Source of the DNA: Channallabes apus
Taxonomy: Eukaryota > Chordata > Actinopteri > Siluriformes > Clariidae
Assembly: GCA_030522415.1 (NCBI GenBank)
Contig: CM060115.1
Location: forward strand, 9,893,579 to 9,957,578
DNA length: 64,000 bases
Direction: 5' to 3'
A program made the translations under genes and the position numbers. A model generated the notes under the pieces. That model worked only from the letters and a program-made list of their open reading frames with translations, was not told where the DNA came from and made no database searches. Shown piece after piece: positions 10,215 through 22,466 of the stretch; positions within the stretch are counted from its first letter, which is position 1, and the number at the start of each line of letters is the position of its first letter.

Positions 10215-10506
10215 TATTGGAGACACTTACTCACTAGGAGGCCTGGAGTCTATCCAGGAGACTTAGGGCACAAGGCCAGGTACACCCTGGTCATCACCGG
10301 GAATACACACATACACTCACACACTCCAATCAACTTGGGAATGCCAGTTAGCCTAATCTGCATCTCCATGGACTGTAGGAGGAACTGGAGTACCCAGAGG
10401 AAACTCACCAAGCACGGGGAGAACATGCAAACTCCATGCACACAGAGGCGGGAATCGAACCCAGGCCCTTGAGATGCAAGGTGATAGCTTATTAATTCAG
10501 TGCCGC
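10215..10506 (-). mobile_element. tRNA-derived SINE (family 1), diverged copy
   Basis: Same body as the copy at 1-323 (the block from 'gcctggagtctatcc' through 'cgggaatcgaaccc'). The box B region is conserved (GGTTCGATTCC on the minus strand) but box A is eroded (aataagctatcacc), so this copy is old. The usual 3' tail is missing. Confidence 0.75.
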
Positions 10507-10771
10507 TGAAAGTCCTTAAGTATCTTTTAATTTGCCACGCCCCCTGCGTCTATATGATATATTAGTGACAATAATTGACTAAAGCTGATAGCTGATAGCT
10601 TCACTGTGCAGCATAAAAAGGGTTTGCTTGACAACACTCATTGGATTGAACTCTCACAGTAGAATGTTAAAGTCCAAGGAGCTCAGTTCAGATCAGAGTA
10701 AAAGGATATTAGATTTAATTGGAGCCATTTCTTTACAACATCAGATTCTAAAATCTGTTCAAATTGATGTA

Positions 10772-12395
10772 CAGTGGTGTGAAAAACTATTTGCCCCCTT
10801 CCTGATTTCTTATTCTTTTGCGTGTTTGTCACACTTAAATGTTTCTGCTCATCAAAAACCGTTAACTATTAGTCAAAGATAAGATAATTGAACACAAAAT
10901 GCAGTTTTTAAATGAAGGTTTATGTTATTAAGGGAGAAATAAAACCTCCAAATCTACATGGCCCTGTGCGAAAAAGTGATTTCCCCCCTTGTTAAAAAAT
11001 AACTTAACTGTGGTTTATCACACCTGAGTTCAATTTCTGTAGTCACCCCCAGGCCTGATTACTGCCACACCTGTTTCAATCAAGAAATCACTTAAATAGG
11101 AGCTACCTGACACAGAGAAGTAGACCAAAAGCACCTCAAAAGCTAGACATCATGCCAAGATCCAAAGAAATTCAGGAACAAATGAGAATAAAAGTAATTG
11201 AGATCTATCAGTCTGGTAAAGGTTATAAAACCATTTCTAAAGCTTTGGGACTCCAGCGAACCACAGTGAGAGCCATTATCCACAAATTGCAAAACATGGA
11301 ACAGCGGTGAACCTTCCCAGGAGTGGCCGGCCGACCAAAATTACCCCAAGAGCGCAGAGACAACTCATCCGAGAGGCCACAAAAGACCCCAGGACAACAT
11401 CTAAAGAACTGCAGGCCTCACTTGCCTCAATTAAGGTCAGTGTTCACGACTCCACCATAAGAAAGAGACTGGGCAAAAACGGCCTGCATGGCAGATTTCC
11501 AAGGCGCAAACCACTTTTAAGCAAAAAGAACATTAAGGCTCGTCTCAATTTTGCTAAAAAACATCTCAATGATTGCCAAGACTTTTGGGAAAATACCTTG
11601 TGGACCGACGAGACAAAAGTTGAACTTTTTGGAAGGTGCGTGTCTCGTTACATCTGGCGTAAAAGTAACACAGCATTTCAGAAAAAAATGAACATCATAC
11701 CAACAGTAAAATATGGTGGTGGTAGTGTGATGGTCTGGGGTTGTTTTGCTGCTTCAGGACCTGGAAGGCTTGCTGTGATAGATGGAACCATAAATTCTAC
11801 TGTCTACCAAAAAATCCTGAAGGAGAACGTCCGGCCATCTGTTCATCAACTCAAGCTGAAGCGATCTTGGGTGCTGCAGCAGGACAATGACCCAAAACAC
11901 ACCAGCAAATCCACCTCTGAATGGCTGAAGAAAAACAAAATGAAGACTTTGGAGTGGCCTAGTCAAAGTCCTGACCTGAATCCTATTGAGATGTTGTGGC
12001 ATGACCTTAAAAAGGCGGTTCATGCTAGAAAACCCTCAAATAAAGCTGAATTACAACAATTCTGCAAAGATGAGTGGGTCAAAATTCCTCCAGAGCGCTG
12101 TAAAAGACTCGTTGCAAGTTATCGCAAACGCTTGATTGCAGTTATTGCTGCTAAGGGTGGCCCAACCAGTTATTAGGTTCAGGGGGCAATTACTTTTTCA
12201 CACAGGGCCATGTGGGTTTGGATTTTTTTTCCTCCCTAAGTAATAAAACCCCTCATTTAAAAACTGCATTTTGTGTTTACTTGTGTTATCTTTGACTAAT
12301 AGTTAAATGTGTTTGATGATCAGAAACATTTTGTGTGACAAACATGCAAAAGAATAAGAAATCAGGAGGGGGGCAAATAGTTTTTCACACCACTG
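10772..12395 (+). mobile_element. Tc1-like DNA transposon, full length, TA duplication
   Basis: A 1624-bp element with TA on both sides (10770-10771 and 12396-12397). Its terminal inverted repeats begin CAGTGGTGTGAAAAACTATT, and the two ends match over roughly 200 bp with small gaps. Between them lies one transposase gene. The same family occurs at 37268-38886. Confidence 0.92.
11152..12176 (+). pseudogene. Tc1-family transposase, one frameshift
   Basis: Cut-and-paste DDE transposase. The N-terminal paired-like helix-turn-helix region starts MPRSKEIQEQ at 11152. A one-base loss in an A-run near 11294 puts the next codons into a stop; from 11307 the frame stays open for 289 codons to TAA. The remainder contains GRPTKITPRAQRQLI, the first catalytic Asp in WTDETKVELFG, the second in QQDNDPKHTSK, and the Glu in SPDLNPIEMLW, so the DD34E triad is intact. 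It ends KGGPTSY. Without the frameshift it would be about 340 residues, normal for Tc1. Confidence 0.9.
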
Positions 12396-13067
12396 TATGT
12401 AAGTACAAGTGATTTGGAGGTTAAGACACCTTTTTCAAAGTCTGGAATAAGACCCAAATTGTCACCCTCAACTGACAGGAAATCAGTTCGCAGATGATCA
12501 AAAACAACACAGGAACCACCAAGCCACAGGCCTGCAATGGAGCACTAGTGGTAATGTTGACAGTTAAGCAAGTTTAACTTCACAGTGGACTGAAAGGATG
12601 TCATCCAAGAAAGAAACCGTTGCTCCAGAATCAACACCTCCAAGCTCAAGCCAACCACATGGACAAAGAAAAAGCCTTCTGATGGCAGGTTTTGACCAGT
12701 GTTATGTTTGGTGGGATAAAGGTGCGGCTTTCAACCCAAAGTGCTTTCACACTATTGTGCTGACAGTGGAACTGCTGCAGTTCACAAAGGGGATAGATTA
12801 ATAAAGAAGGAGTAACACAGCGCAATTCATTACAACCTCAAATTATCAGCTAGATGTTTGGAACTTAAACAAAATTATGTGTTTCAACAGGACAAAGATC
12901 CCCATCACACATCAAAGCTGGATGTGGAATAGATCAAAGATTTAAGATTTGTGGACCATGGTCTGTGCCAGGAATACTGGCAAGATGGTGATGGTTACCA
13001 AAAGAAATTGCTAAGGTACATTATTGACAAATTGTTTGTGAATAAAGTTTTATTATAATTCTGCTAT

Positions 13068-13195
13068 AGTTCCATGCCCTGCAATGGATTGGCACCCTGT
13101 CCAGGGTTTACTCTGCCTCGTGCCCTAAGCCTCCTGGGATGGGCTTCAGGTCCCTGCGACCCTGAATGCAGGATAAAGCGGTATAGAAGATAAGA
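13068..13195 (+). mobile_element. SINE family 1, 3' part only
   Basis: Matches the 3' half of the SINE at 1-323 (minus strand there): the blocks around 'ggattggcaccctg', 'cctcgtgccctaagcctcctggg' and the end 'ggataaagcggtatagaaga'. The tRNA-like head is absent. Confidence 0.8.
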
Positions 13196-13199
13196 GAGT

Positions 13200-15259
13200 A
13201 AGTGAGAGTGCTACAGTATAATTCCAATACCTGTGACAGATGTGAAAACCCATTTTTATGTCCGTGTTTTTAGATCTTGGAGGTAAACTTTTACGTTTTT
13301 TATTTAATGCTTTTATTTATAAATTCATGTGGTTACTGGGGTTGTGTTAATTTTAGTTAATTTTAAAATAGCCTTCAGTACAGTAATCTAGATCTGAAGG
13401 GGGGATCTAACAACACAACACACCACAACACACACATCATTGCTAATATATCTGCTATGAACATGACCTCCTCATGTTCAAACAGCACTTCCAGCCAGAT
13501 CCTAAAAGAAAATGTGAGCTTCAGCATGTTGCATTGACAGCAGAGCAGTGTTACTGCAAACCTCTGCACATCCACTGTTCTAGAAAAAAACTCGTACAAG
13601 AACAAAAAAAGAGGCCATCACACATACACACACACCCATCCCTTCCAACTTCCATGACTCCAGGCCCATATACTGACCGAGCATCACGTGGCCCTGGCCC
13701 CTGCTGTATTTGTTCGGTGTGGGCAAATGAGTGTTTTTAAAGGATTTTGCCACCATCGACAGAAAAGCCGGGATAACCTTTTGGAATTTGGCCTATGAGG
13801 TCCTCTTTGGTGTTACGCTCACTGCAAGCTTATCATCTCCTCTTTCTTACCTCATTCATCTTTCCCTTGTGTTAAAAATTTTAATTTTCCTTTATCCTGA
13901 AGAACTCAGGTAAGAGTAAGTAAAGTTTTTGTTTGTAAAAAAAAAACGTGTAATATTCAGAATTTTCAGGCTGGAATGATTCCACCTTCCTCTAAATCTA
14001 GCTAAAGGAAAATGCTGCATTGTGAAACTGAAGAACATTTTCTTTTAAGTTCCTTTTAGTTGTAGTCATTAGCCTGTAAATTATAATAGTAATACAGATA
14101 TTTTATTATTATTAGTAGTATTATTATTAGTATTATTAGTATTAGTATTATTATTAGTATTATTATGTAATAGCCACTGTTTCCTGTGTTTATGCAAATA
14201 ATATTACTGTGCTATCTATTGATGCCAGCCAGGATCATTTTCATATAATTGATATCATCTGTAGATGCAAATGGAGGACATTTCGAACTTTTCCAGACAT
14301 CAGAATGGCTGAGACACTCAAAGCTAGGCTTTAGATCGATTCAACAGTGCCAAAACATGAACCCAAAACACTACATAAACCTATTTAAATCAAGATACCA
14401 AGTGCAAATGTGTTGCTAAGAATTTAAATAAGTTAACTTCAACTTATAAGCTGAACTGAAATGATATAAAATTTCAGATCTTAGGTCTGTACATGGTATG
14501 TCATAGCACTAAATGAACCTTGCTGCTTGTAGAATAATTAATTTTCCTGTTTAACGCGATGACAGTTCTAGGAATCAGCCCTTGTTACTTGTTGATTGGT
14601 TGTGATGCTGTAAAATGAAAGATCTCAATTTAACCTGTAGCTCTTGACAAATCGCTTTATAACTAGACAGAAATTAATTGTAGACGTGTTTAAGAGGTGA
14701 ACATGAACGTACACTAGGTGTGATTTCCTGTGGAATTTCAGTGACATTTGATTAGATGGTGTGTAGATGACATTTACCAGTAATATATTTCCTAAACATT
14801 AGAAAATGTATTAGTACGGTAGTATCAAGAATCTAAGATGCAGCTTATGTTATTTTAAGGTCATTTAAAAAGCAAGTTCATCTCCTACCCTCAACCTGCT
14901 CGTTAGCTCCAATTAGAAAAGTACATGTTGCTGACAAAATCTCAACAAAAATCAAGAGATTTTTTTTCTTTATTCTTTAATTATACAGTACAAGTCTGAA
15001 GCTTTGGAATGTTCTCCAGAAAAATATTACTTACACTTACTGTACACACACAAATGAAATACTTACACTTTGAGTACTTACACAGTTAAAAATTAAATAA
15101 ATACATAAACAAATAAACAAATAAATAAATAAATAAATAAATACATACATACAGTAGATAACATTGAGGTGTTTTATTTTTCTTTTAGTTTCACCATATA
15201 CTAAAAAATTCTAAATTTTAAAATTCTTATTAAATAGTTAAATGCAGCATAAATATCTG

Positions 15260-15295
<36 letters not shown>

Positions 15296-15953
15296 GCTAG
15301 ATAAAAATACTAGATATGTATGGTGGAATAATACATATCAATAATACATTGAATGTGTAATAATAAAATATTCAGGTGATCTAAGAAAAAGTCTTTATTA
15401 AAAACACCTTAAAGTTAATTATTAAACACCAAAATTGTTTTACTTATTTTCACTTGTTACATAAGACAACAACTCTAATAATTAACAAAAAAAGGTTTCA
15501 CAAAAAAAGACAAAAAGGAAACAAATGCAATTTTTTTTTCACAAAAATTAAGAGCCCATCATCTTCAATATGCATATAGTAAAAATATTGCCAGTTTATT
15601 TTTTTTATATTCATATTGTTTCTATATTTAAATAAGCCCAAAACTTATTATTATATTTTATTCTTAAATGAGTGATAGTCATAATATATCCTTATTCTGT
15701 CTAACCCAAACCTCACTGGTACCTTGATTCTGCCTGCTAATTTATAAACAGTACGTAAACCATAAAATAATTTAACCAACAATTTTTTTTTTTAAACTGC
15801 AGATTGAGCTTCTGAGTGCTCGTCATTAACAATAAAACTCCACACCCCTGCAGGTGTTTGCCATATGTGTTCTTGCTGGTATGATGTGTAAATTCTGCTT
15901 GCTAACTTTGCCTCTTTTCTGATCTGCGTGTAGTGTCGTGAGCGTCAGTCAGG
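13200..15953. other. lim2 upstream region; microsatellites, no gene
   Basis: Holds microsatellites (ATT/AGT-type at about 14098-14166, AAAT-type at about 15085-15142, and AAT at 15263-15292). No coding exon is supported. A splice acceptor (ctgatctgcgtgtag) ends at about 15934, twenty bases before the lim2 ATG, so a non-coding first exon of lim2 probably lies somewhere in this stretch. Confidence 0.5.
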
Positions 15954-18338
15954 ATGTACAGCTTCATGGGAGGAGGTCTTTTCTGTGCCATCGTGGCCAA
16001 TGTCCTCCTGGTGCTGTCCACAGCCACTGATTACTGGATGCAGTATCGGCTATCAGGTGGCTTCGCTCACCAGGGCCTGTGGCGTTACTGCATGTCGGGC
16101 AAGTGCTACATGCAGACGGACAGTATCGGTAAGTCAGACTGGATCAGTTAGTTATTAAATTAGATTTAATTAAATACAACAGAGGCCAAGTGGTGTAGTG
16201 GTTAGCACTGTCGCCTTGCACCTCCAGGATCCGGGTTCGACTCCCAGCCAGGCTCGATTCCCGTCTCTGTGTGCATGGAGTTTGTAGTCTGTATTGTATC
16301 AGTGTTTGTAATCCCTAGTCTGTGTATGTTTAAGAAGTTTTTGAGTTTTTATAGTATGCTCCACGTTTTTAGCCAACTTCCGCTTATTATTAAAGACTCT
16401 TTTGTTACACCTCATCCCCCTCTGCGCCTATGCCTCACCTTCATGCCCACAGTCCAACACCTAACAGAACATGACACCTGATTAATTTCAAAGTTTATTA
16501 TTTTATTTATTAAGCCACAAGGCTACAGTATGAATCACTCTGGCATAAAAAAAAAAAAAAAAAAAAACATCTAACTTAAGGCAGGTGCAGATGATGACAG
16601 ATGATTAGTGATTATGTAAATCGATGATTAGTACTGCATATTGTTAATGTTGAATGCTGAGTGGTTGGAACAGATGAGAGGGAAAATGTATCTAAATTGT
16701 ATCTTTAGGCACTTTGCAGCCTGCTGCAATAAAATGTTTGTTCCAATTTCTTTCATTTAATGTGAAGAAATTATTGTTTAAGGGTTAAAGTTGACTCTTT
16801 GAATTTCAAAGTTCTAAAAATACTATATAAAGCATCAGGTTAATCAAATCGTATCCTTTTTGTTTTTCTCTCTTGTGATTGCTGTAGCATACTGGAACGC
16901 TACAAGGGCCTTCATGATCCTGTCATCGATGTCATGCTTTGCAGGAATCATCGCCGGCATTCTTTCCTTCACCCACTTCTCTGGATTTGAGAGATTCAGT
17001 CGTTCCTTTGCTGCAGGGATCATGTTTTTTGTTTCGAGTTAGTTCTGTATCTGCTCTTAACACATTCTTCATTTGAAATTGCTCAAATAGAAAAAAAGCC
17101 ATCTTGGGGTTTCTCTTTAAACTTTATTTTCATTCAGTGATAAAATACAGTATGTAAACCTCACATCAATATACTGTACAGACATTAGAAATACACAATA
17201 ATGCAGTTTCTGAACACCTGACCATCACATGCCTGTTTGGTTTTTATATATTGCTCTTTCCTGTTATACTTTAGAGAAGGCTTTCCAATAGATTTAGAGG
17301 TGTAGCTTTTGGGGATTTGTGTTCATTTAGCCACAAAAACATTGGTGAGGTCAGGCAGTGATATTGGGTGGAGTCTGGGAGATAGTTGGCATTTCAGTTT
17401 TTCCCAAAAAGGGTTAGGGGAATTTTTCCTTTGTGTCCTTGGCAAACCATGTGCTCATTTGGGACATTATGTTGGAGGTGGTTTGAGCTGCTTCGTTCTA
17501 AAGAACTAACATTTTATATAATTGTGTTCTCCCATGCAAACTTTGGGGGGGGGGGGGGGACTGATGGGTTTGTTCACCTGCCATGCCGAAGGCCTGGATT
17601 CTATTCACAGCCAAAGACCAAAACATGGATCAGATGGTCTGCTTTTTTGACCCCTTGACCAGAGCAGCTCAAAAATAACTGTTTAAAGTGAACATGCTAT
17701 TACAAAACCCTCTCTTTGTCATATCTATTTAAAAAATAGAAAAAATTTACTTTTTTTAAAAAAAAAAAGTCTGCGCTAGTTTGTACAAACTGAACAGGTT
17801 GAGATGGTAACTTTTTAACATGGGTTGCTAACCCTGAATATGGCTTAAGGAACATTTTAGAAAGTCAAACCCCATCAGAACACCTTTGAGGGTTCCAGAT
17901 CTCTAACTGTATAGATGATTCAGGTCAGTTCATCTATGACCTGAAGGGACAGACTGTTACAAATTAACCTCAGACTGCAGATATTTTAGTTTAGTGTGAC
18001 ACAGGGAGCTAATTGTGAGCATCAGACACTAAAATCTAATATATTCTTTAGCTCTCTTTGTTTTCCTGGCTATGGCGATCTACACCGGGGTTACCGTGAA
18101 CTTCCTGGGAAGGCGCTTTGGTGACTGGCGCTTTTCCTGGTCCTACATACTCGGCTGGGTTGCTATGCTAATGACCTTTTTCGCAGGTGGGAAAATATGT
18201 AAACATTAATTACAAATGCCATGTTTTGTGATAACCATCAAGGTTTCAATTGTTTTCCTCTGTGCTTGCATTGCAGGTATCTTTTACATGTGTGCCTACA
18301 GGATGCACGAGTGCAGGCGAGTCGCTGGATCACGCTAG
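15954..18338 (+). CDS. lim2: lens fiber membrane intrinsic protein (LIM2/MP20), 4 coding exons
   Basis: Exons 15954-16128, 16888-17037, 18052-18186 and 18277-18338 join in frame (all junctions phase 1) to 173 residues, the length of mammalian LIM2. The product is a four-pass PMP22/EMP/claudin-type membrane protein of lens fibre cells, involved in fibre-cell junctions and a cataract gene in mammals. It starts MYSFMGGGLFCA and carries the family's first-loop W-GLW-C-C pattern (GLWRYCMSGKCYMQTDSI, about residues 43-58). AYWNATRAFMIL opens exon 2, IYTGVTV…RRFGDWRFSWSYILGW forms exon 3, and IFYMCAYRMHECRR the C-tail. Splice sites are GT/AG; the exon 2 donor (GAGTTAGT) is non-consensus but is the one that restores the family sequence. 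It is the only complete lim2 here: four truncated copies of its 3' exons follow downstream. Confidence 0.96.
16184..16290 (+). mobile_element. SINE family 1 head in lim2 intron 1
   Basis: tRNA-like head with box A (TAGTGGTTAGC) and box B (GGTTCGACTCC), followed by the beginning of the SINE body up to 'gtgcatggagtttg', then a break. The 3' tail is lacking. Confidence 0.8.
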
Positions 18339-18739
18339 ACGGATAAAAAGGATTTAAAGAAAAAAAAAAGAATTCCTACTGAAATGGAATGTTGTCAGAA
18401 CACTGCTAGATGTAAATGAAAGATATTAGTATCTTATAGCATAATATATAGAGAAGACAAGAATAAACAATTAGGGAACCTCTTTCCAGCAAAATCTAAT
18501 TAGTAAAGTAAATGAGAGCAAATTGTAGAAAAGCATTTCAGATGTTTTGAAATGAATTAGTTTTCCTGTTTTACTCTGACAAATGATTCTGCACTTTCTT
18601 TTCAGTGACAAAAAAAGTGAGATTGAAAAAAGTAGATTTTGAGCAGAATAAACGATCAGTCTATTCACTTTTTTACTGACTGTTGTATATTTTTTATTTG
18701 CATTGTTTTTACTGGCATTATTTCATTTGAAAATTGGAT

Positions 18740-18940
18740 AACACTTTCCTCTGAGTGTGTGAGCAACCTGTTCGAAAAAAAGAGGTCGGCTGGTGTCACG
18801 TAGTTCAGAGGAAACATGTGACAACCCTCGGCCCTCCTGGTTGAATGGTAGTAAGTAGCCTTAATGTGGAAGACTCCTAGTGACGGGAAGGAATTGGACA
18901 CAACTAAATTAGGGAGACAATGAGGGGGGGGGGGGAATAA
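18740..18940 (+). mobile_element. tRNA-derived SINE (family 2), 3' part
   Basis: Matches the 3' two-thirds of the SINE at 47934-48244: the 'gtcggctggtgtcacgt' block, 'ttgaatggtagtaagtagcc', 'gacgggaaggaattggacac' and the end 'attagggagacaatg', followed by a G-run. The tRNA-like head is missing. Confidence 0.75.
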
Positions 18941-19358
18941 CAGTTGAAATCCTGGTTCAAGTCAAATCCCAGCATTTCACTAGTGCCAAATTAGAATGTT
19001 TTCTTAGTATGCTGGAGACATGATCGGACTGCCTGCTTCATGTTTGAAATGCTGGCCTCTCAGGAACTCCTTTATTGGCCCAAAATTTACTGTACAAGGG
19101 ATGTAGCAATAACTCCCAGCAAAGTTTCTTTAATGAGCAAGGGGATGAACGATTGTGTGAACAGGTTCCACAGACAGATGCATTTCTTTCTCAAGTTATG
19201 TCGATTTTTTTTTTAAGGATCTGCTGTTCCACTGGCTGAATGGTCATGTAATGGAAAGTAATGGAAAGTGAAATCATTTTCTGGTCTTGGAGAAGTCTTT
19301 ACTTAAAAACATACACAACTTGACATCTGAATATTCTGACCATTGCTTCATCATAAAA

Positions 19359-20042
19359 ATAATCAAGTAGAGGATCAAGATACCCAGCGCCATTCCGATG
19401 GCCCTCTGTTTCTTCTCCTGTCTAATGCAAGGCTTATGGTAAAGGATTCAGATGCAGTCAATGTAACAGAACATGGATATAGCTAAATGAATAAAAAAAC
19501 AGGACTATAAACAACTCCAGACACACTGGAAGTACAACGCTTTGCTTGTGATTGCTGAATTTCTCATAGCAGGTGTGGTTGTTGTATGTAGTGCTGTTGT
19601 CATTTCCCATATACTGTAGATGCCCCCACCAAAAAAATTGTGCAGTGTGCACCACTGAACAGCCAGATGAAAAATAATGCCAGTGATGGCTTAGAGAATC
19701 TTGCAAAATTTCCTGTAGGTCATTGGGAAAACCACCGCCAAGTAGCAGTCAATGCTAATAGCAACACAGAGCTGACAGATAGTGCTGAAAAAAAACATAT
19801 GATATGATAGCACACATGTCCTAGGAGAGGTATTACTGCATGCCTGATGCTTCTTCATACATCTTCAGTGGCAGGATAAACAGGAAGAGAAGATCAGAGA
19901 GAGTTAGGTTCAGCAGGAGGATGTCTGTGGGTGTGGGCTTTTTGATAAGCTTCATAATGAAAGCATAAATGGCCAGGAAATTATCTGGTAGGCCTATTAA
20001 GAAGGTTATAATGTAGGCAGAGAGAAGCACACTGGTGGCCAT
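19359..20042 (-). pseudogene. FFAR2-like receptor pseudogene, unit 1
   Basis: Minus-strand remnant of a class A GPCR of the short-chain fatty-acid receptor family. The start (MATSVLLSAYIITFLIGLP) through TM2 (LLLNLTLSDLLFLFILPLKMYEEAS) is open to about 19833. After that come frameshifts and stops through the regions equivalent to TM3-TM5, ending in the intracellular loop 3/TM6 start (RAIGMALG equivalent, near 19380). The rest of TM6, TM7 and the C-tail are gone: a deletion joins the TM6 start directly to the gene's 3' flank at about 19355-19360. The region sits 1 kb downstream of lim2. Confidence 0.9.
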
Positions 20043-21036
20043 TATGATGCAAGTGTTTCACTTGAAAATATATTATATGTAATAAATTGAATCACTGATG
20101 TGAGCAAAACACATTTTGCATAAAAATGCACAGGCCTAACTGGTTGAATCATACTGTAAGAGGGGGAAAATATGTTTCTGAAAAATGGGGGAAAATGGTG
20201 GTTGAACTATTTGCTCAGGCAAATGGCTTACGCTCAATAAGTTGCTGGCCAGATGACCATCGCGTGACCTTGTGGACAACCTTGGGTTTTCTGTCTAAGA
20301 TAATATCACCCAAATTTGTAAATCAGTCAACTGGCCATGGAGCATTCCATGACAACAGCCTGCAGAGCATAACTTCCTGTGCCTACTGCACACCTATGAG
20401 AATCTATAGTGCTCATCCAATCAACTATTTTGTTACAGAGAAATGATACATGCCTATAGAGCTTGTACATCGTCATATGATCTTTCCAGTAATACTCACA
20501 GCTGTACTTTTTTGTGCTGATTTGTGAAAATACTTTCTAATCTATAAGTTGTCTAGACAGCTGTTTTTAAGCAATATTATATGCCTATTTTTTTTATTTT
20601 AGTTAAATTATTAATTAAATTTATTGTCAATTATTTCATCCCATCCTCTGTCAAACGATAGGACTACAATATAAAGTGAATGTAATGTTAGTATATAATC
20701 TCCTGATGACTAGGATATCTAGTTGAGGACAGCCATATGTTAAAATCGTGTTTAGATTCAGATTTATCTTGGCTTTTCTCTTTGTTTAATATATCCCTTA
20801 AAGAATGGCTTTAAAACTGCTGTGTATTTTTAATTTTTTTTACATCTATATCTCACTCATAAACCAGGAGACAGACCAGACCAGAGAGTCTCATCTGTAT
20901 AAACACTCCCTGTGGGACTTTCCCCTCAGCCCATGTGTACAAAGTTGATGCTCTCTCTCAGGCTGTACACATCAGCATGTCTGCTACACTGTGGATATTG
21001 ACCTATAAATGTATCCATACTGTATGTTAGTGACTA

Positions 21037-21235
21037 GCGCTTTTCCTGGTCTTACTTACTATGTACGCGACTCGCTATGCTAATGACCTTCTTTGCAGGT
21101 GGGAAAATATACAAATACTAATTAAACAGGTTATGTTTTATGACAACCATCAATGTATTTATTGTTTTCTTTTTCTTTTGTGATTGCATTACAGGTACAG
21201 TATCTTTTACATGTGCGCTTACAGGATGGAAGTTC
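21037..21235 (+). pseudogene. lim2 3' remnant, unit 2 (part of exons 3 and 4)
   Basis: Resembles lim2 exon 3 from 'tgactggcgcttttcctgg' to 'accttctttgcag|gtgggaaaatat' (about 21037-21101), then the intron and exon 4 (TTTTACATGTGCGCTTACAGGATG). Substitutions and an inserted base pair destroy the frame. The 3' end of exon 4 is interrupted by an L2 LINE and resumes at about 22470. No exons 1-2 are present, so it cannot be expressed as LIM2. Confidence 0.88.
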
Positions 21236-21340
21236 AATTCAATTTTCAATTTTATTTATATAGCACTTTTAACAATGGTCATTGTCTCAAAGCAGCTTCA
21301 CAAAAATGAAAGAAAATTTACAAAAAAAAAAAAATTATAA

Positions 21341-21371
<31 letters not shown>

Positions 21372-22466
21372 TTTTAGAAAAGAAAATAATTGGAAGTGTG
21401 TATGTGTGAGAAAAATGTGTAGATAATAATAATGAGACGAATGAATGAAATCTCTCTGATGAGCAAGCCAAGGGTGACGGCGACGGTGACAAGGAAAAAC
21501 TCCCTGAGATGGCATTAGGAAGAAACCTTGAGAGGAACCAGACTCAACAGGGAACCCATCCTCATTTGGGTGATAACAGATAGAAATGATATAACATCTT
21601 GTGTGTTGTGCAGGTGAAAATTCAATATGACAGAAATTATTTAAATTTACATGAAGACCAGTTCAGCATAGGGACGAGTCAGTAGGTGCAGAGGGCAGAT
21701 GAGGTCTGGATCACTGGAAGCACAGGAGCAGCATGTGTAGCTCCAACCATCATAAAGCTGAATCCAGCTGGAGCTGGTCCTTCTCTGGATGCCTCAGGAA
21801 CCTCGCAGGGTCGGCCTTTGTCTACTGAAGCTGGCAAAATCTCCCGATGCCTCGGGATGGGTAGATAAATACAGAACAGATGGGGAGAATTAGCGTAGTT
21901 GCCATTCGGGATAGATGTACTGGAGTATGAGGTTATGGGATGAGTTATGTGTATGCCAGATTAAAAAGATGCGTCTTGAGTCTACTTTTGAACTGAGAAA
22001 CCGTGTCTGCTCCCCGAACACTGTCTGGAAGGCTATTCCAAAGCTTTGGAGCTAAATATGAAAAAGCCCTACCCCCTTTTGTAGATTTTGAAATTCTGGG
22101 AACTACCAGAAATCCGGAGTTTTGTGATCTTAAGGCGCGTGGTGGATTGTAGCGTATCAGAAGACTGGTTAGGTATGTGGGAGCTAAACCATTTAAGGCC
22201 TTGTATGTAAGTAATACTATTTTGTAATTTATTCTAAACTGAACAGGTAGCCAGTGCAGGGATGATAATATTGGGGTTATATGATCATATTTTCTGGATC
22301 TAGTGAGAACCCTGGCGGCTGCATTTTGGATTAACTGAAGCTTGTTTATTGAGGATGCAGGACAACCACCTAGTAATGCATTACAATAGTCCAGTCTGGA
22401 GGTCATGAATGCATGAACTAGCTTTTCTGCATCAGATACGGATAAGATGTTCCTAAGTTCAGGCAA
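21236..22466 (-). mobile_element. L2-type LINE, 5'-truncated, inserted in the lim2 exon 4 remnant
   Basis: Minus strand: the C-terminal part of the reverse-transcriptase ORF (ends at 21945), then a 3' UTR of about 700 bp with the tail shared by the other L2 copies. The ORF fragment has the family's RLDYCNALLGG, ARVLTRSRK…HITPILSSLHWLPV, KALNGLAP and KSRLKTHLFNLAY motifs. The RT catalytic core is upstream of the truncation. Host sequence resumes at 'aaggaagaaggataaaaag', so the insertion site is inside the old lim2 exon 4. Confidence 0.9.

Larger units (their letters stand above)
10664..13020 (+). mobile_element. old Tc1-like remnant, split by a younger Tc1 element
   Basis: Two halves flank the insert at 10772-12395. 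The left half (10664-10765) reads MLKSKELSSDQSKRILDL, a Tc1-type transposase N-terminus. The right half (about 12430-12960) has degraded transposase text in several frames: KLSPSTDRK, a 'MDKEKAF' segment, YVWWDKGAAFNPK, then VFQQDKDPHHTSKL, equivalent to the second catalytic-Asp block QQDNDPKHTSK. Stops and frameshifts are frequent. The family differs from the insert. Confidence 0.65.

Noticed and set aside
13731..13913. 60-codon frame upstream of lim2 considered as an upstream exon
   Set aside because: No frame or splice continuity with lim2, whose ATG and length are already fully explained by 15954-18338.
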